64,000 nucleotides of DNA, taken from JBEKTW01 sp963727845 (GTDB lineage Bacteria > Bacteroidota > Ignavibacteria > UBA10030 > SZUA-254). This document shows positions 1 to 10,400 of this stretch, in pieces (within the stretch, counting starts at the first letter, position 1; the number at the start of each line of letters is the position of its first letter). Where the stretch lies: contig CAVSHI010000001.1 of NCBI GenBank assembly GCA_963727845.1, positions 124,001 to 188,000 of the forward strand. The letters are read 5' to 3'. A model generated the notes under the pieces. That model searched no databases, had not been told where the DNA came from, and was given only the letters and a program-made list of their open reading frames with translations. The position numbers were made by a program, and so were the translations under genes.

Positions 1-2636
1 CTTGTAGGAATCCCATTGAGTTGCTCCTCTTCAGTGAGATCTCGGAGTTCTCTCTGTGTCAGAATGAGTTTTGCATCGACCTGTTCGTAACTTCCACCGA
101 TACCTTCTCGTTTGCGAACGTAGTACTCATTATCACCGGTTGAGATACCCTGGACGATAGATGCAATATCACCAAAACGTACAATCTCCACAGATTTACC
201 GTTGATTTGGAGATTGCGGGCATCAACCGCTTTTTTTTCTATGAGGCCAACTTCTTTCTTCTTCTTATTCACTTGCTTGTCATCCATTGTCAGCGCAAAG
301 AGCTTCGGGCTACCAATGAAGAACGGAAGGTTAGAGTTACGACCAACCAAGGCCTGTGCGTAAGTGTATCGCGCATAAGTTGCTGTTTGAAGGTCAACGC
401 CGTGTGCTGCTACAGCGCCAAGGTTTGCATCAAGCGTGGTCCAGTCACCTGCTGGCAATGAGTGGAGATCGCCAGCAACTATATAATGCTTCTCATGGGC
501 TCGCTCGTTTCTAAGTGAGAGGATGCAGGTGTTTACGGTCGCCTTGAAGATCCATGAAGGCAGATCGAGCACGTGCAAGACAGTCTTGGTCAGGAGATGT
601 TTTCTCAGAGGTTTGTGCGTGCGAATGGTTCGCCAAGTGTCAGACACGATGAATGTGAAGAATCCTCCGGGCTTGAGCAGTTGGAGAGCACGGGCCATGA
701 ATAGCCCGTAGCTGTCCTTGCTTTGCGGAACTTCTCCCTTCACCTTGGGAAAATACTGGAACCGGAGCGGGTCTTCACACGCAACGCCGTATGGCGGGTT
801 TGCAAGTACAACATTGAAGCCGTCATGCCTGAATACCTCCGCAAACTTCACCCGCCAATCAAAAGAGTCCTTCGGTGCAGGACTATCCCTGAGCGCTTTA
901 GTAAGTTGTTCCTCCTCTTTGAGAATCTCAGCAGCGCGTTGTTTTTTCACTTCATGGTGTGCGCGCATGTGCTCGCCTTTTAGCACGGCAATCTTGTCGG
1001 CGTGTTCAAGCAACACCTGCCGAAACAGATCAGGAATATCTTGTGGGTTTGGGGCAGTAAGGCTGTCACCAACTTCAATCTTGAAATCGAGATTCGGAAG
1101 TGGCGGTGGATCGTTGCCCTCAAAATCCACGGCGAGAGAAAGCCAAAGCCGCAGACGCGCAATGTTGGTTGCAAATGGATCGATGTCTACGCCGTACAGA
1201 GTGTTCTGGATGATATTGAGTTTTCGTTCGTAATCATCCTTTGCCGAGGGTTTATCCGTCCGGGTGTCGAGCAACCGGGTGATGTCATGTAACTCATGCA
1301 GCATGCCGAGCAGGTAAGCGCCGCTGCCGCAGGCCGGGTCAACTACGGTAATCTTCGCGATTTGGGTAAGCAACTCACGCGCTTGCGGAACGATGATCCC
1401 ACTCGCATCCCGTTCCTCGATGAGTTTCTCCCAGCCACCGAGGTATCCTTTGAGCGCCTCCCGGCACATGAAGGACACAATAGTGCGGGGTGTGTAGTAA
1501 CTGCCGGTCTCGTGGCGGCCAGTTACCAGTTCCTCGAAGATCCGTCCAAGCATTTCCGGGTCAACAGCGACAGTGACATCGAGCGGCGTACTCTCGGTGA
1601 CTGTGAAGTTAAAATGATAGAACAGCTCTGTGAATGCCGGTTCAATAGCCTTGTCGGGAACAATGATCTTATCGTCCTGATCGGTTTCGTCTTGTTCGAA
1701 TAGCCCGCCGTTCAGATATGGCACTCTGCCGATCACCTTCGCAAGGAATCCTCCACGGTTGATGCCGATCTGATTGACTTCATTGGGGGCATTCAAGCCG
1801 GAGAAGAACAGAAGACGCAGACGATCACGATAGAAGCTGCTTTCCTTTGTCGCCTCCTTCTTGTAGTCTTCCCAGAGTGAACGCAAATAATCAGTGCGGT
1901 CGTTCAACTTTAGCCAATCCTTCTTTTCAAGAAACCTCACAAAAAGAAGTCGATTGAAAAGCTTTTGTGTGAAGAGCCGCTTTTCGTCGCCCTTGACGCC
2001 GCGAATGAGATCCTCTGCGTTCTCGAAAACGCGTCTGTATTCTCTGAAGAACTCCGCAGTAACCTTTTCTACATCAAATGCAGTTGACCAAAGGTGAAGC
2101 CAGTTTGAAGGATCAATGCCAATCAGATTTTCTTCGGGCCATCCAAGCGCGGGGAGGTTGAACTCACACAAAGTACGAACCGGCTCTTCAGGCGACCACG
2201 AGAAGCGCGCCAGCTTTGCCCGTTCGGGTTTCTCGCCACGGAAGTGAGCGAACGTGAACTCTTGATTGGCGGTCATGCAGATAAAGAGGAGGTTTTCATG
2301 CTGCCAGCCGGGGAGCTTTGCATCTCGGCGGCGTTTTGGCACAAGTCCGCGCAGGACTTGTCGCAGGGCAGTTTTGTACACCTGGCCGTCGGTGAAGTTT
2401 ACGAGGAAGATTCCCCAGGGTTGACCGTCTACCATCGGACGCAATTGTTTGATTGATCCATGGGCAAGGCGCTGCTGAGCGGCCGTACTCAACCGGAGAT
2501 CTGCCGCTGTCCACTCAAATGTGACATCGTCAATGACAGGGTTTTCCGGCAAAGGCCAGTGAAGCTCATGCTCAAAAAACTCCAGAAGTGTTTTCTGGTC
2601 CCTGATTCTTCGGACAGCTTCTTCAGTAATCGCCAT
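1..2636 (-). CDS. Eco57I-type adenine-specific DNA methyltransferase (partial, runs off left edge)
   Basis: An open frame of 878 codons enters from the left edge, so the C-terminus and probably the target-recognition domain are missing. It should methylate adenine N6 in DNA as the modification arm of a restriction or defence system. Visible signs are the SAM-binding motif DPACGSG at residues 433-439, the following YGVDIDPFA, and the catalytic NPPYG at 613-617. The N-terminal 400 residues are helical and include RFLEKKDWL, as in Eco57I/PglX-like enzymes. The ATG at 2636 has GGAGG seven bases upstream. It is the last visible gene of a cassette with the DUF1016 nuclease and PLD-SNF2 helicase. 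Whether it also carries nuclease activity, as in type IIG enzymes, cannot be judged from this part. Confidence 0.85.
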   Translation of the reverse strand, partial: MAITEEAVRRIRDQKTLLEFFEHELHWPLPENPVIDDVTFEWTAADLRLSTAAQQRLAHGSIKQLRPMVDGQPWGIFLVNFTDGQVYKTALRQVLRGLVPKRRRDAKLPGWQHENLLFICMTANQEFTFAHFRGEKPERAKLARFSWSPEEPVRTLCEFNLPALGWPEENLIGIDPSNWLHLWSTAFDVEKVTAEFFREYRRVFENAEDLIRGVKGDEKRLFTQKLFNRLLFVRFLEKKDWLKLNDRTDYLRSLWEDYKKEATKESSFYRDRLRLLFFSGLNAPNEVNQIGINRGGFLAKVIGRVPYLNGGLFEQDETDQDDKIIVPDKAIEPAFTELFYHFNFTVTESTPLDVTVAVDPEMLGRIFEELVTGRHETGSYYTPRTIVSFMCREALKGYLGGWEKLIEERDASGIIVPQARELLTQIAKITVVDPACGSGAYLLGMLHELHDITRLLDTRTDKPSAKDDYERKLNIIQNTLYGVDIDPFATNIARLRLWLSLAVDFEGNDPPPLPNLDFKIEVGDSLTAPNPQDIPDLFRQVLLEHADKIAVLKGEHMRAHHEVKKQRAAEILKEEEQLTKALRDSPAPKDSFDWRVKFAEVFRHDGFNVVLANPPYGVACEDPLRFQYFPKVKGEVPQSKDSYGLFMARALQLLKPGGFFTFIVSDTWRTIRTHKPLRKHLLTKTVLHVLDLPSWIFKATVNTCILSLRNERAHEKHYIVAGDLHSLPAGDWTTLDANLGAVAAHGVDLQTATYARYTYAQALVGRNSNLPFFIGSPKLFALTMDDKQVNKKKKEVGLIEKKAVDARNLQINGKSVEIVRFGDIASIVQGISTGDNEYYVRKREGIGGSYEQVDAKLILTQRELRDLTEEEQLNGIPT

Positions 2637-2692
2637 CAGGAAACCTCCGATACCTTGACGGAGTGGAGGCGCTCGATGTCTGAGGGTTTCAT
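2636..2692 (-). other. 18-codon mini-ORF coupling DUF1016 to the methyltransferase
   Basis: A short frame, MKPSDIERLHSVKVSEVS, starts at an ATGA overlapping the stop of the DUF1016 gene. It ends in a TGA that shares its A with the methyltransferase ATG (TGATG). It also contains the methyltransferase ribosome binding site. It may be a coupling leader peptide or chance. No family is recognisable at this length. Confidence 0.3.
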
Positions 2693-3789
2693 GACGGTCG
2701 GGCCTGTTTCTTTTCCGGGATTCCACGCTGTGCAAGCCGCTCGCGCGCAGCAACAACCGCCCGGTGCAGTTTCTTCTCAAGAAGTTTCCGTGGCGGCAGC
2801 TCGGTCATGTACTCCGCTACGCGGATGCTGCTCTTTTCAAGTTGCAGCAGCTCTACTTGCTCGGTGGATTTGCCGGCACAGAGAATCAAGCCGACGGGTG
2901 AGTCTTCACCGTCTTGTTGCTCATGCTTCTCCAGCCAGCGGAGGTATAGCTCCATCTGCCCTTTGTCGGCGGCTCTGAACGCGCCAAGCTTCAGGTCAAC
3001 CACGACGAGCCTGTGCAACTTGCGATGGTAGAAGAGAAGGTCGATATAGTAGTCCTCGTTGTCAACGGTGATCCGCTTCTGTCGGGCGACAAAGCTGAAC
3101 CCCACGCCAAGCTCAAGGATGAATGACTCCATCTCCCGGAGGATCGCGGCTTCGAGGTCTTTTTCGCTGTAGGCATCCTTGAGGCCGAGGAAGTCAAGAA
3201 AGTAAGGATCACGGAAAACAAGATCTGGCGTGAGCTTGTCTTCATTGCGCAGGGATTTCAGTTCCTGCTTGATCAGCTTGTCCGGTTTCTTTGAGATGGC
3301 GGTGCGCTCATAGAGCATGCTTCCAATCTTCTCACGGAGTGTACGAACGCTCCACCGTTCGATGCGGCACATTTCGGCGTAGAAATCCCTTTTGAGTGTG
3401 TCCTCAACTGTGATTAACTCGATGAAGTGGCTCCACCCCAATTGTTGCGACAGTGTCGCAACAATCTTCAGTCGGGGGAACATTTCAGAAAATGTAATCA
3501 TGCGCGTAAGAGCGCTATATGAGAAACCCTTCCCGTATTCCTGCATTAATTGTGCAGACAGTGTCTGCACAATCTGACGACCATATTCTGCACGCTTTTC
3601 ACCGAGTACGTCCTTGTGAATCCGTGCCCCGATCTGCCAGTAGAGCATAGAGGTTGTTGAGTTTACTGCGACCGCAAAATGTTGGCGTACAGTATTAACG
3701 AGTTCCCGGATTTCACCGAATAGCCGCACAGCAACCTCGTTTGTCTTCTCCTGCCTAACGATGAGCGAAACGACTCTTCTCTTCTTCAT
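2689..3789 (-). CDS. DUF1016 (YhcG-like) protein with PDDEXK nuclease domain
   Basis: 366 residues from ATG 3789, which shares one base with the helicase stop (TGATG); an upstream GTG at 3807 is the other possible start. The N-terminal half (about 15-160) is the helical DUF1016 N-domain. The C-terminal half (about 180-335) is a PDDEXK-fold nuclease, with an acidic residue in YYIDLLFYH (D250) and the VVDLKLG strand holding the D-x-K pair at 265-267. Proteins of this family are putative nucleases often found beside restriction and defence genes. Translational coupling on both sides points to use in fixed ratio with the helicase and methyltransferase, where it could supply cleavage. Its substrate is unknown. 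Confidence 0.85.
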   Translation of the reverse strand: MKKRRVVSLIVRQEKTNEVAVRLFGEIRELVNTVRQHFAVAVNSTTSMLYWQIGARIHKDVLGEKRAEYGRQIVQTLSAQLMQEYGKGFSYSALTRMITFSEMFPRLKIVATLSQQLGWSHFIELITVEDTLKRDFYAEMCRIERWSVRTLREKIGSMLYERTAISKKPDKLIKQELKSLRNEDKLTPDLVFRDPYFLDFLGLKDAYSEKDLEAAILREMESFILELGVGFSFVARQKRITVDNEDYYIDLLFYHRKLHRLVVVDLKLGAFRAADKGQMELYLRWLEKHEQQDGEDSPVGLILCAGKSTEQVELLQLEKSSIRVAEYMTELPPRKLLEKKLHRAVVAARERLAQRGIPEKKQARPS

Positions 3790-6700
3790 CAACTTAACTC
3801 CATCCACGCTTTGAGTTTTGCCTTAACCCCTATCGGCGCCTGGACACTCTTGAAATATGTGTTCTGGATATACCGTTCCACTTTGGCGCGAATCTCAGTG
3901 AGTGATTTTTTCTCCATAGCGCAGTGTCGCGGAGTCTTAGGAGTGCATCTGATCAGCTTAATGATCTCACTTGGTTCTTCAACCACCCTCTCACCGGCAA
4001 GATCAAAAAGATACCAGCGAGAAGAGCCTGCGTCTTCCGTCCAAACCATCGCATCGGTTTTCCCTTTATCACTGTCCTCAGCTTTTGGCGCAGGCAGCGA
4101 GTAACAAAGGAACACTGCGCGTGAACCTTTGCATTCATGCTCCTTACCACTAAAGACTTTTCCGGGCAAAGCGTCAAGCCTGGCAACCAATCCTGCATCG
4201 TCCTGCAGAAGCTTGTTATATTCGAGCCGCATAGCTTCGAGCTCGCTCGTGGTCCCTTCGAGTTCATGCGTAAACTCTTTCAAAGCATCAAAATCGTCCT
4301 TTGGTGTGAGGAGCTTCTTTCCTTCAATGCCGAAAACTTTGGAGATCCTAAGCGTCTTATGCGATACTTTTGCGTACAGATTGAGCAGCCGATCAAGTTC
4401 GTCGGGCGGAAGGAAGTTCCAGTATGCCACAGTCCGGCGGACGTCCTTCTGATCTGGGTGATCCAAAAGTATGCGTTCTTCAATGTCTGGGTTTAATCGT
4501 CGGTCCACGCGTCCAATACGCTGCATCAGCCGGACAGGATTCCAATGCAAGTCGTAGTTGATAAGCCGGGTGGCATCCTGCAGGTTGAGTCCTTCGGAAA
4601 GAACGTCCGTTGAAACTAAAACCCGAGTTTCTGACAACCCCTCACTGGCAAGTTCTTTTGAAGACGATCCGTTGTAGTACGGAGAGAACTGACGTATAGT
4701 CTTGCCTCTGTCCTTGTCCACCGCGCTATCAACTTCGTCGATGTTCTCAATACCTGCGCGCTCGAGCTCGCCTCGAAGATAGCGCGCGGTTGCCATGTAC
4801 TCTGAGAAAATTAGCACCTTATGACGCTTGAGTACAGGATCGTCCTTGAGCAACTGGATGAGCCTCTTCAACTTGTCATCGTTCGAAACTTTGAACTTCT
4901 TCAGTTCTACGAGAAACTCAGCTATTTGGTCAAGATCCTGGTAGGTCTCGTTCATGATCTCTTCAACCTTATACTCCTGACGCGAGAGAGACTCAATGTC
5001 GTCCAGCATCTCGTCGGTGATTACGTCCTCATCAATCTCCTGCTCTGGATCAGACCCGAACAACTCGAGCTGGTGTTTCTTCAAGCTTCCGATAACCTCT
5101 GCATGCTTCAGCTTCCAATGATCCAGTTTATCCTTCTCCGCTGGAGTGATGCTTTGTTTTTCAATCCACGCCAGGAGCCTCAGAAGAAGGCTTTCGCAGG
5201 ACATCTCGAATGCCTTCGCAGAACTTTCAAAACGCTTAAGAAACTGGGTGCGGATAAGTCCGACGACCTGTTTCTGTCGTCCCTTCTCAAAAGGATCGAC
5301 TTTCGTGTCGGGACCTTTGTAGTAAGCCAGGGGGAAGTAGACAGCGAGTGAGAAGAGTGGCTTCTCTTTGGAGAAGGCCGTTTCGATCATCTCGAGCAAC
5401 CGGCCGTATGTTTTCTTTACAGAGTAGTCGGCGACAATCGGATCCTGGCGAACTGGAAAAATGGCAAGGCGACCGCCATGCTGAAGCTGATTTGCCTTAA
5501 CATACGCGCGGCTACGCTGGACCACGAGTGCCCTGAAGAGGTTATCGCTGAACAAGACCTTCTCAGCTTCGGCTTGGTTGGTCTCGAACTCCATCTCAAC
5601 CTGAGGATTATCCTTGCCGCCCAGAAATTTTTCAAGAACGTTTTCCATTTTCCTAAAATGACCGGACAGCGAGTGAATGCCCAGTGGGGCGACCTTGAAA
5701 TAGTCTGGCCTTTCACGACGGGAAAACAACTCAATCATGTGTTGCAAATCTCTGAGACTGTTGTTGATCGGCGTGGCAGTCAACATGAAAAGGGTCTTAC
5801 CCTCTGCGATTTCGTAGAGCTTCCAGTAACGGGACTTCTCTTTGACGCCGGGGTTCCGGAAGTGGTGTGCCTCGTCGATCACGATCACATCGGCTTGCTC
5901 TGTCATCCTCTTCATCTCATCCGCATACTCGCCACCTCGCATGAGATCAGTGTGGCTGAAAATACGTAGGTTAGTGAAGCCACCACCGAGATCAGGGAGA
6001 TAACGATCCAAAGACATTTGCCAAACGGGCTTCAAGGCAGCCTTCGGTACCAACAGCATCACACGCTTGCGTTCGTACTTTATGAGACGTTCAATCAACA
6101 TCATACCGATAAAGGTCTTGCCCAGGCCTACTCCGTCGCAAAGCAAAGCCCCTCCCCATTTATCCCCGATTTTCATCAAAGCCTGGTATCCCTCGCGTTG
6201 ATATCGATCCAACTGTGGAAAAACCTTCGAATGCGTCAACTCCCACTCTCCAACCGTCATCTCATGTCCGCGAAAGAACTCCTGAAGAGCTTTCGCGTAC
6301 ACTTCGAACGGTGAATAATCTCGTGTGTGCCGTTCAATGACTTTCAAGATGTCATCCGTGATGTCCTCCGCTTGGTTCCAATGACGGTCGAACCATTCTT
6401 GAAGAATCTCGACCTCACGTCGAATCTGGACGTTAAGTTCGACGTTCTTTGTCAAACCCGGAAATGTGAAGTTGCTTGATCCTACCAGAGCAGATGACCC
6501 AACAACAGCAGACTTTGCATGAGTAATGTACGCCTTCGCGTGGAACTTGTCTTTGGTGTATACCTTACAGAGCATTGTTTTCTTTTGAAGGGCATCAACA
6601 ATGCCCGGTACACCGGCAAGGAAGTCGTTCGTTTCTTTTTCTCTCTCAATGCTTGCATCGAGAACAGCCTTCACATGCTCGACGCCTTCGAGGAGAGCTT

Positions 6701-6926
6701 TCTTGGTTCTCCGGGAGACCTCATCACCCATGAGGATCCGAAGTTTGTCGAGTTTCTGCCATTGACCATCAAGAGCGAGCAGTGCACCGATCTCAAAGTA
6801 GCCCGTCGCAATGTCGAACGAATTGGCGATGTCAGTCCATTCGTGGAGGTAGTTCAGGACTTTCCAGTCAGAGTCGCTGTTGTCAACGATGAAGAGTTCT
6901 GAGCCAGCCTTGTTGGGTTTAGTCAT
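3789..6926 (-). CDS. SNF2-family helicase with N-terminal phospholipase D-like domain
   Basis: 1045 residues from ATG 6926; a TTG 45 bases upstream is less likely, and no clear Shine-Dalgarno precedes either. An N-terminal PLD-like domain carries HAK at 129-131 and GSSNF at 149-153, a single HKD motif that would need dimerisation to form a nuclease site. The SNF2 ATPase core follows: DGVGLGKT (264-271), DEAH (351-354), TAT (383-385), then the C-terminal RecA lobe with STDVLSEGLNLQ and QRIGRVDR near 790-812. PLD-SNF2 fusions usually act as DNA translocases in restriction or phage defence. It is the first gene of the cassette. No DUF1998, PglZ or BrxC partner is visible, so it is not typical DISARM or BREX. 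Confidence 0.88.
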   Translation of the reverse strand: MTKPNKAGSELFIVDNSDSDWKVLNYLHEWTDIANSFDIATGYFEIGALLALDGQWQKLDKLRILMGDEVSRRTKKALLEGVEHVKAVLDASIEREKETNDFLAGVPGIVDALQKKTMLCKVYTKDKFHAKAYITHAKSAVVGSSALVGSSNFTFPGLTKNVELNVQIRREVEILQEWFDRHWNQAEDITDDILKVIERHTRDYSPFEVYAKALQEFFRGHEMTVGEWELTHSKVFPQLDRYQREGYQALMKIGDKWGGALLCDGVGLGKTFIGMMLIERLIKYERKRVMLLVPKAALKPVWQMSLDRYLPDLGGGFTNLRIFSHTDLMRGGEYADEMKRMTEQADVIVIDEAHHFRNPGVKEKSRYWKLYEIAEGKTLFMLTATPINNSLRDLQHMIELFSRRERPDYFKVAPLGIHSLSGHFRKMENVLEKFLGGKDNPQVEMEFETNQAEAEKVLFSDNLFRALVVQRSRAYVKANQLQHGGRLAIFPVRQDPIVADYSVKKTYGRLLEMIETAFSKEKPLFSLAVYFPLAYYKGPDTKVDPFEKGRQKQVVGLIRTQFLKRFESSAKAFEMSCESLLLRLLAWIEKQSITPAEKDKLDHWKLKHAEVIGSLKKHQLELFGSDPEQEIDEDVITDEMLDDIESLSRQEYKVEEIMNETYQDLDQIAEFLVELKKFKVSNDDKLKRLIQLLKDDPVLKRHKVLIFSEYMATARYLRGELERAGIENIDEVDSAVDKDRGKTIRQFSPYYNGSSSKELASEGLSETRVLVSTDVLSEGLNLQDATRLINYDLHWNPVRLMQRIGRVDRRLNPDIEERILLDHPDQKDVRRTVAYWNFLPPDELDRLLNLYAKVSHKTLRISKVFGIEGKKLLTPKDDFDALKEFTHELEGTTSELEAMRLEYNKLLQDDAGLVARLDALPGKVFSGKEHECKGSRAVFLCYSLPAPKAEDSDKGKTDAMVWTEDAGSSRWYLFDLAGERVVEEPSEIIKLIRCTPKTPRHCAMEKKSLTEIRAKVERYIQNTYFKSVQAPIGVKAKLKAWMELS

Positions 6927-7419
6927 CAATGCTGAAGATAAGTGGTAATAGTCACATGCCAACCTTTGCAAAACAAAGAGCCCGTAGAGTATCGGGATGC
7001 TTGCTGGATGCCACCCTACGGTTTCAGTTGTTCATTCCGTCGAATGGAGGTTCTCAAATCCTTGCTTGGAGACCAGCAAACTTCGCAGGGAATATACGAA
7101 AAAAAGAAGAAACAATGAAGGGCACTCATCTCTTGGCTAGTCCCGGTGTAGATCCACCAAGGTCAATCCCGGGTGAGTTTGTCTTTCTTCCTTTCCCGAA
7201 AATATCGTATCTTCCTATAATTCGAGGCAGCTCAAAAATCCCAATAGCTTGTCATGCCCGAATGTTCCGCTTTTCAGAATCCCGCCTACGTAAGCGGAAT
7301 CCAGATGCCGGGACTTTAGTCGGACATCTTAATTGGATTCCCGCTTAAGACGTGCGGGAATGGCAAGCGTGTTGACCCGATCATGCGAAGCATGAATTAA
7401 CAATTCAGAAGTCTCATTT
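6927..7419. other. Divergent intergenic region between defence cassette and glucan hydrolase
   Basis: 493 bases separating a minus-strand operon from a plus-strand gene, so it should hold promoters for both, but no convincing -35/-10 pair was found. It contains the imperfect hairpin at 7292-7346. The open frame on the plus strand here (6929-7348) looks like chance. Confidence 0.5.
7292..7346. repeat. Imperfect palindrome of the GCGGGAATCCA type
   Basis: AAGCGGAATCCA at 7292-7303 pairs with TGGATTCCCGCTT at 7334-7346 apart from one bulged base, and the inner flanks GATG-CCG and CGG-CATC continue the stem with mismatches. It resembles the short dispersed palindromes found between genes in many bacteria. 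It could act as a terminator-like hairpin, but no T-run follows. Confidence 0.45.
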
Positions 7420-10400
7420 TTGAAATTCCACTATCATCACTTTCTCGTGTCCATAAAAAGTACGCTTCTGATTCTTGCACTGCTTCTCGCCGGGTGCAGT
7501 CGTAACCCGATGGAAAAGAAACCCATCACGCTCGACGAGCTGATGATCGAGGTCAAAGCCCCGTCGCGGGAAATTGCCTATACGAACAAACAGGCGGGCT
7601 ATTTCTATACGGAAACGAACGGCGATCTTCGCACCGGTTGGCAGGGATGGCATATCATGTCGACAAAGATGATGGACGATTACATCCTGACGATTGACGG
7701 CAAGCCGCTGATAAAAAAAGAAGCCCGGCTTGCGCGCGTATTTCCGCACCAATTGATTCGCGTGTACCCGGATGAAGTGCTGGAAACCGTTACGCTGCTT
7801 GATTCCATCGACGCGCTCGTTGTTGAGCTTGACGGCACAAAAGGGAAGGATCTGACCGTTGCCCCTCTGTTCGGAGATTCACATCTCTCCGGCGATTATG
7901 TTACCAGATTGGAAGAGAACGTCCTTCTCATCGCTAAGAGTCGCCACCTTCGTCGCACCGCGAAAGAGAACTATCCGGTCTGGATCGGACTGACGGCCGC
8001 TCTGACAACTTCCAATTCCCGCGCCCGGTTCGATTCATTGAATTTCGGCGCCAGGTTCAGTCCGGCACAATTTTCTGCCGAGATCTCCAATTCCTCGGCG
8101 GCGATGATTTTAGTCGCCGGGGATTCCGCCTCTCAGGTTGTCAGCGCCGCGCATGAGGTTGCGGCAAGCTACAGGCAGTTGATTCAAAAACGAAAAGACC
8201 GGATGGAGCGCCTTCTCAACAGGTCGTATCTCCGGACAGACAATGAACGGTTCACCAAGGCCATCAATTGGGCAAAGATCTCCATGGATGCTCTCATCAT
8301 GAATCAGATGAAGAAAGGCATCTACGCCGGCCTTCCGTGGTTTGACGATTACTGGGGAAGGGATTCGTACATCTCGCTCACAGGTGCAACGCTGGTGACG
8401 GGGGATTTTGCCGTCGCAAAGCAAATCCTGCAATCGTTCTCCGACTGGCAGGACCGGAATGCCGGCAGCCCGACGTTCGGAAGAATCCCGAATCTCGTGA
8501 CGACCAACTCCATCGTGTACAACACGGCCGACGGCACGCCCCGGTTTAGTATCGCGCTCAACGATTACATAAAGTATTCCAACGATACGGCCTTCGCGCG
8601 CGAGATGTATCCAACGATGTACGTTGCCATCGAAGGGGCAATCTCTAATCATACCGATATGCACGGGTTCCTGATGCACGGCGATGCCGAAACATGGATG
8701 GATGCCGTCGGTCCCGACGGAGCGTGGAGCCCGCGGGGAAACCGGGCGAACGACATTCAGGCGTTGTGGTACCGGCAATTGCAGGTTGGCGTCTGGCTGG
8801 CGACACTTGAAGGGGATCGTCAGACGGTGGTGCGCTGGGACGGCTACGCGCAGACACTCATTTCCAGTTTCAACAGGTATTTTGTCAATGGCGATTCGGG
8901 TTTCGTATACGACCATCTCATGCCCGATGGAACGCCGGACCGGCAGATGCGCCCGAATCAACTCTTCACATTGAATATGATACTTGACCCGGATGTGAAG
9001 GCGAAAGTCTTCCGGACGGTAACCGAGCGGCTCGTTTATCCGCACGGTGTCGCGTCGCTCTGGCAGGAAGATCGGAATTTTCATCCCTATCATCATCACG
9101 AGCCGTACTACGTTCAGGATGCGGCATATCATAACGGCATCGTCTGGACATGGCTCGCCGGGCGATGGGTCGATGCGGCGACCGGCTATGGATTGTCCGA
9201 TCTCGCATTCACCGTGAGCGACAACATGGCGACTCAGATGCTCGACCGTGGCGCGGTTGGGACGCTCTCGGAGCTTCTTGACGCGGCTCCGCATCCCGGA
9301 GAGTCGGAGCCGCGCCTCTCGGGCGCATTCTCGCAGGCCTGGAGTCTTGCGGAATTCGTCCGCTCGTTCTACCAGTCGTATCTTGGAGTCACCGTCGATG
9401 CCGCCGCTCCGCGAATCTACCTCCGCCCCCGTCTTCCATCGTCAATACAGCAAGCGGACTTCACTGTTCCGGTTGGCCAGTTCTGCGTCGAGGTGCATTA
9501 TCACATTGAAAAAAGTGATGGGGAAATCGTTTTGAAATCACCGTCCGACGCTCGCGACGTTGAGGTCCAGCTTGAGTGGCCGTTTCCGGATGGAGCCGCC
9601 AGGGTCTTTATGGCACGATTGCGCCCGAACAATCCTGTGACTCTTGAAATCAACCATCGTGGCGTGATGGAAAAAACCGCGACTTTTTCACAACAGCTCG
9701 ATACGACGTTCCGAAAGCCCATGGAATCCGTTTCGGCGCTTCAAGGGATCTGCCTCGCAACGCCGGTGGTTCATCCCGATCTCAAAGCCCTTCAGCAACC
9801 AACACACCGGATTTTGACAAACGCAGAGGTGAAAAGTCCGTCCTCCGGCACCTCGGTCCTCTATGAAATAACAGATCCGGTCGGAGATGACAAAGGGACG
9901 GGGTCATACACCTACCCACTCACACCGAACCTGAAACCGGGGAGTCTGGACATCACGTATTTCAAAGTCTCAGCCGATGAGAAAAATGTTCACTTCTTGT
10001 TGCGATTCAGGAATCTCTCCAATCCCGGCTGGCATCCGGAATATGGTTTTCAACTGACGTTCGGAGCCATCGCAATCGATAAAGATGGAATACCGGGCTC
10101 CGGCCAGACACTGGTCGGTCGAAATGCGCGATATGTTCTGAACAGATCGCATGCTTTCGAGAACATCATATATTTCGGGGGCGGGGTAAGCGTTGAGGAT
10201 GCGAAGGGGAATATCCTGGCCGAATACCGTCCAGTCCCAGGCGATGAACGAAATCCTTTGGGAAGTGTCGACACCAAAACGGTGTCTTTTGCGATTCCCG
10301 TCGAGATTCTTGGGATGCCGAAATCGAGCTGGAGATACACGGTCCTCATCGGCGCCCAGGACGACCATGGGGGAGCGGGAATTGGAGAGTTCCGGAATGT

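Noticed and set aside
1..6926. Assignment of the defence cassette to DISARM or BREX
   Set aside because: No DUF1998, PglZ, BrxC or Lon-like gene is visible. The PLD and SNF2 parts are fused, unlike DISARM, where they are separate.
8110..9294. Open frame of 394 codons on the minus strand opposite the glucan hydrolase
   Set aside because: It lies wholly inside a gene with clear domain matches on the other strand, has Arg/His-rich composition and no recognisable motif.
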